Source: VBAS01 sp035292525
GTDB lineage: Bacteria > Bacteroidota > Bacteroidia > Chitinophagales > Chitinophagaceae
Assembly: GCA_035292525.1 (NCBI GenBank)
Contig: DATDPZ010000227.1
Location: 1-9,268 of the forward strand
Reading direction: 5' to 3'
Length of the DNA stretch: 9,268 nucleotides
Shown: in pieces, positions 6,532 to 9,268 of the stretch
Position numbering within the stretch: the stretch's first letter is position 1
How the letters are laid out: every line of letters begins with the position of its first letter
Translations under genes and position numbers: made by a program
The notes under the pieces: model-generated
The model's database searches: none
Told to the model about the DNA's origin: nothing
The model's input: the letters and a program-made list of their open reading frames with translations, nothing else

Positions 6532-6539
6532 TAGTTTTG
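6532..6539 (+). promoter_or_regulatory. Probable -7 box of the riboswitch-receptor transcript
   Basis: TAGTTTTG matches the Bacteroidota -7 consensus TAnnTTTG. Transcription would start at about 6544-6546, just before the TPP aptamer, as expected for a riboswitch leader. The expected -33 position (about 6508-6512) has no TTG, so the promoter may be weak or need an activator. Confidence 0.55.
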
Positions 6540-6554
6540 CTTCAGAACTTCAGC

Positions 6555-6645
6555 GTTTCCCCGGGGTGTTTCCCGCCAAAGGGCGGGAATCTGAGATCAA
6601 ACCCGTAGAACCTGATCAGGGTAATGCCTGCCAGGGAAGGTGCAA
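6555..6645 (+). promoter_or_regulatory. TPP (thiamin pyrophosphate) riboswitch, THI-box
   Basis: The conserved TPP aptamer core is present in order: CGGGGTG (6562-6568); a GC-rich P3 hairpin TCCCGCC/GGCGGGA (6571-6577 and 6582-6588); CTGAGA (6591-6596); ACCCG (6601-6605), pairing with GGGG for P2; GAACCTGATC (6608-6617); P5 AGG/CCT (6618-6620 and 6627-6629) enclosing GTAATG; and GCCAGGGAA (6630-6638), with CCTG/CAGG forming P4 (6611-6614 and 6632-6635). The P5 pair is AGG/CCT where the common form is TGG/CCA, a compensated change. The closing P1 helix looks weak (CC/GG at 6559-6560 and 6639-6640). When TPP is abundant it should lower expression of the downstream receptor. No intrinsic terminator is seen before the ATG at 6712. 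Confidence 0.95.
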
Positions 6646-6711
6646 ATCATCTTTCATTTTTCCCCTGTCAATTGCATTCCCTCTCATTTTTAAAACATAA
6701 ATTTTAAAAAA

Positions 6712-8865
6712 ATGAAGAGGATTTTGCTATTTGCATTTATTTTTTCCGGCTATTTTGCCTTCGGGCAAAAAGAAGAGAAAAAAGACAGTATTCTCTTGCT
6801 GGAACCTGTAGAATTAAGAGCGGTGAGAGCCGCTGAGAATTCTCCGTTTACCAAAACAATTATTTACAAAAGAGAAATTGAAAAAAATAACCTGGGTGCA
6901 GATCTTCCTTTGCTGCTAAACCAGACGCCATCGGTGGTTGTAAATTCCGATGCAGGAAATGGTGTAGGATACACCGGGATCAGGATACGGGGCGCTGATG
7001 CATCCCGGATCAATGTTACGTTGAACGGAGTTCCGTTTAATGATCCGGAAAGCCAGGGAACCTTCTTTGTTGACCTGCCTGATTTTTTATCTTCTGTTAA
7101 CAGCATCCAGGTACAAAGAGGAGTAGGTACTTCATCTAATGGAGTGGGTGCTTTTGGCGCCAGCATCAATATCAGTACAAATGAAATAAACACGAAACCA
7201 TTTGCTGAATTCAACAACAGCTATGGTTCATTTAATACCTGGAAGCATACTATTAAAACAGGAACCGGTTTAATAGCAGATCATTTTACCGCTGACCTGA
7301 GATTATCAAAAATCAGCAGCGATGGCTATATAGACCGGGCCCGCAGTGATCTGAAGTCATTTTATTTTTCCACAGCTTACCTCGATAAAAGATCTTCTTT
7401 ACGTTTCAATATTTTTTCAGGAAAAGAAAAAACTTACCAGGCATGGTATGGCGTTTCTGAAGCAGACCTGGCTCTGCACCGCACCGTAAATTATGCCGGA
7501 ACAGAAAGACCGGGTGAGCCTTACGATAATGAAACCGATAATTATAAACAGGACCACTTCCAGCTTTTATTTAACCGGCAAATGAATAACAGGATTAAAT
7601 TTAATACAACTGTTTTCTATATAAAGGGAAAAGGCTACTACGAACAATATAAGTCCGACAGAGCATACGTTGATTATGGTCTTACAGAACCCATGAATGG
7701 CAACCAGGTGGTTACTCATACAGATCTTGTTCGCCGGCTTTGGCTGGATAATGATTTTTATGGAAGCCTTTTTTCTTTCCATTACAAGGATAGCTTATCG
7801 CAGATTACACTAGGTGGCGGATGGAATCGCTATGATGGCAATCATTTTGGGGAAGTGACCTGGGCAGCAAACGGATTGTTATCGCCTGCAAGATGGTATG
7901 ACCTGGATGCATTTAAAACAGACCTGAATTTTTATCTGAAAGAAGAAACAAAAATTAACAGGCGCCTTATTGCTTTCCTGGATTTACAATTCAGAAAAGT
8001 AAAATATTCAATTGATGGATTCAGAAATAATCCCGGGCTTCAGGTGCTGAATCATTACCATTTTTTTAATCCGAAAGCCGGAATCAGTTATTTAAAAAAC
8101 AATTGGTCCATGTATTTCTCATTCAGTAAAGGACAAAAAGAACCCAACCGGGACGATTTTGAAGCCGGGCTTTCGCAAATTCCCAAACCGGAAAAACTTA
8201 ATGATATAGAATTAGGAATTGAAAGCAGAAATTTAAAGTACCACTTAGGAGCAACTGTTTTTTACATGCATTATAAAGATCAACTGGTGTTAACCGGAAA
8301 AATAAATGATGTAGGAGCTTATACCCGCACAAATATTCCCAAAAGTTTCCGGACGGGAATTGAACTGACCGGCAGCACTTCCTTTAACAAATTTATTAAT
8401 CTTCAGGCCCATATTTCTTTAAGCAAAAACAAAGTATTGAATTTTAAAGAATATATAGATGACTATGATAACGGGGGTCAAAAAACAAATCAATATTCCT
8501 CTGCTGATATTGCCTACTCCCCCGATATTATTGGAGGTACCACTATAAATATACATCCTGCAAAAAACATCGAAATAAGTTTTATCAGCAAGTATGTGGG
8601 TAAACAATACCTTGATAATACACAAAATGAAAACAGGAGGCTTGATGGATTTTATATACAAGATGCAAGGCTCATTTATTCTTGGAGAAAAAACCGGTTG
8701 CGTGAAATCAATATTATTTTACTGGTAAATAATACTTTCAATAAACTGTACGAACCGAATGGGTACAGCTTCAGTTATATCTATGGAGGGAGTCTGACAA
8801 CAGAAAATTATTATTACCCGATGGCCGGGACGAATTTTATGTTTGGTGTTAATGTAAAGCTATGA
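6712..8865 (+). CDS. TonB-dependent outer-membrane receptor, probable thiamin or thiamin-precursor uptake, 717 aa
   Basis: A signal peptide (MKRILLFAFIFSGYFAFG, then Q) is followed by a TonB-box-like stretch LEPVELRA (30-37). A plug domain covers about 46-155 with typical motifs: LLLNQTPSVVV, GIRIRGADASRINVTLNGVPFNDPESQG and VQRGVGTSSNGVGAFGASINI. The remaining roughly 560 residues have the alternating pattern of a 22-strand beta-barrel, ending in GTNFMFGVNVKL. The N-terminal carboxypeptidase-like domain found in many Bacteroidota receptors is absent. Energy would come from TonB-ExbBD and the substrate would enter the periplasm. Substrate is inferred only from the TPP riboswitch in its leader; TPP-controlled outer-membrane thiamin receptors are known in Bacteroidota. 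The pnuT-like inner-membrane transporter and thiamin kinase often next to such receptors are not here. The ATG follows an A-rich leader without a Shine-Dalgarno sequence. Confidence 0.95.
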   Translation: MKRILLFAFIFSGYFAFGQKEEKKDSILLLEPVELRAVRAAENSPFTKTIIYKREIEKNNLGADLPLLLNQTPSVVVNSDAGNGVGYTGIRIRGADASRINVTLNGVPFNDPESQGTFFVDLPDFLSSVNSIQVQRGVGTSSNGVGAFGASINISTNEINTKPFAEFNNSYGSFNTWKHTIKTGTGLIADHFTADLRLSKISSDGYIDRARSDLKSFYFSTAYLDKRSSLRFNIFSGKEKTYQAWYGVSEADLALHRTVNYAGTERPGEPYDNETDNYKQDHFQLLFNRQMNNRIKFNTTVFYIKGKGYYEQYKSDRAYVDYGLTEPMNGNQVVTHTDLVRRLWLDNDFYGSLFSFHYKDSLSQITLGGGWNRYDGNHFGEVTWAANGLLSPARWYDLDAFKTDLNFYLKEETKINRRLIAFLDLQFRKVKYSIDGFRNNPGLQVLNHYHFFNPKAGISYLKNNWSMYFSFSKGQKEPNRDDFEAGLSQIPKPEKLNDIELGIESRNLKYHLGATVFYMHYKDQLVLTGKINDVGAYTRTNIPKSFRTGIELTGSTSFNKFINLQAHISLSKNKVLNFKEYIDDYDNGGQKTNQYSSADIAYSPDIIGGTTINIHPAKNIEISFISKYVGKQYLDNTQNENRRLDGFYIQDARLIYSWRKNRLREINIILLVNNTFNKLYEPNGYSFSYIYGGSLTTENYYYPMAGTNFMFGVNVKL

Positions 8866-8925
8866 GTGCTGAGCATAGTGTTAGGAATCTGGTGTCACAC
8901 GTAACGCTGAACTCCCGACTGCTGC
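8866..8925. other. Convergent intergenic spacer
   Basis: Sixty bases separate the receptor and rhodanese stop codons. A weak stem AGTGTTA/TAACGCT (8877-8883 and 8902-8908, one G-U pair) can form, but no T-run follows on either strand, so it is not a convincing terminator. By eye the stretch is richer in G and C than the other spacers of the window. Confidence 0.4.
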
Positions 8926-9234
8926 CTATTTCCCAAACTTCTCTTGCCAGGCAAGCATACCCCCTACCAGGTTTTTTGTGTTTTTAAAACCCATAGCATC
9001 AAGAAACAAACAGGCTTGCCCGCTACGGTTACCGCTGCGGCAATAAAGGATCAGTTCTTTGTCTTTCAGTTCCTCTATTTCTTCAATCTGCATTGCTTGT
9101 ATTTTCCCCAAAGGAATTAAAGTGCCCCCGATATTAAATTCCATATTCTCATGTGGCTCTCTCACATCCACTATGTTAATGCTTTCTCCGGCATCGAGAC
9201 GGACTTTCAGTTCATCAATAGTTATGTTTTGCAT
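8926..9234 (-). CDS. Single-domain rhodanese-like sulfurtransferase, 102 aa
   Basis: Rhodaneses carry a sulfur atom as a persulfide on an active-site cysteine and pass it to an acceptor. The chain shows the N-terminal rhodanese signature INIVDVREPHENMEFNIGG (19-37), the substrate-loop CRSGNRSG with catalytic Cys65 (65-72), and the C-terminal GFKNTKNLVGGMLAWQ. The length is that of one domain (GlpE/PspE-like), with no signal peptide, so it is probably cytoplasmic. The ATG at 9234 lies 34 bp from the window edge, so its promoter and any upstream partner are out of view. It converges on the riboswitch-controlled receptor. A role in thiamin sulfur chemistry cannot be claimed from position alone; general sulfur transfer or detoxification is equally possible. 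Confidence 0.93.
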   Translation of the reverse strand: MQNITIDELKVRLDAGESINIVDVREPHENMEFNIGGTLIPLGKIQAMQIEEIEELKDKELILYCRSGNRSGQACLFLDAMGFKNTKNLVGGMLAWQEKFGK

Positions 9235-9268
9235 ATTTGAATTCTGTTTTTTATTTATTGCATTAAAC

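Noticed and set aside
6712..9234. Functional link between the rhodanese and thiamin uptake through sulfur transfer for the thiazole ring
   Set aside because: The two genes converge, the rhodanese has no visible riboswitch, and single-domain rhodaneses are widespread. Position alone does not support it.

Overview
The window looks like chromosomal DNA from a member of the Bacteroidota, probably close to the Chitinophagaceae; the lineage is inferred from content, not from a database search. The pointers are AT-rich spacers, promoter boxes of the Bacteroidota type (TAnnTTTG at -7, TTTG about 20 bp upstream), almost no Shine-Dalgarno sequences, many small proteins with Sec signal peptides, GIN-domain (DUF2807) proteins, and a TonB-dependent receptor behind a TPP riboswitch. 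No insertion sequence, phage gene, integrase or CRISPR array was seen.

Layout, left to right. The first 61 bases hold what may be the tail of a plus-strand gene. It converges on a 163-aa secreted protein of unknown function (66-557, minus). A 387-bp non-coding gap (558-944) follows, with several inverted repeats. Then comes a compact minus-strand block, transcribed right to left: era (4800-3931), two distantly related secreted paralogues (3872-3087 and 3019-2279), and der (2255-945). Spacers are 23-67 bp and I see no internal promoter box, so this is probably one transcription unit. Era and Der are both GTPases of ribosome assembly.

Divergently from era lies an initiator tRNA-Met (4878-4949, plus). 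It has a near-perfect Bacteroidota promoter and a terminator that could work in both directions. The promoters of the era unit and the tRNA share the same short spacer, with their upstream elements almost on top of each other.

Next come two tandem minus-strand GIN-domain genes (6462-5743, then 5723-5001). Their repeat ladders sit at identical residue numbers but use different motifs, SGAS in one and NTGG/NTGS in the other.

Divergent from these is a TPP riboswitch (about 6555-6645). It leads into a 717-aa TonB-dependent outer-membrane receptor (6712-8865), which by its riboswitch is probably for thiamin or a thiamin precursor. The window ends with a convergent single-domain rhodanese (8926-9234, minus).

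Most genes belong to known families. The parts most worth a second look are the in-register motif swap in the GIN pair, the shared era/initiator-tRNA promoter region, the secreted pair lying between era and der, and the regulatory region of the receptor gene (palindrome, TPP aptamer and no visible terminator).
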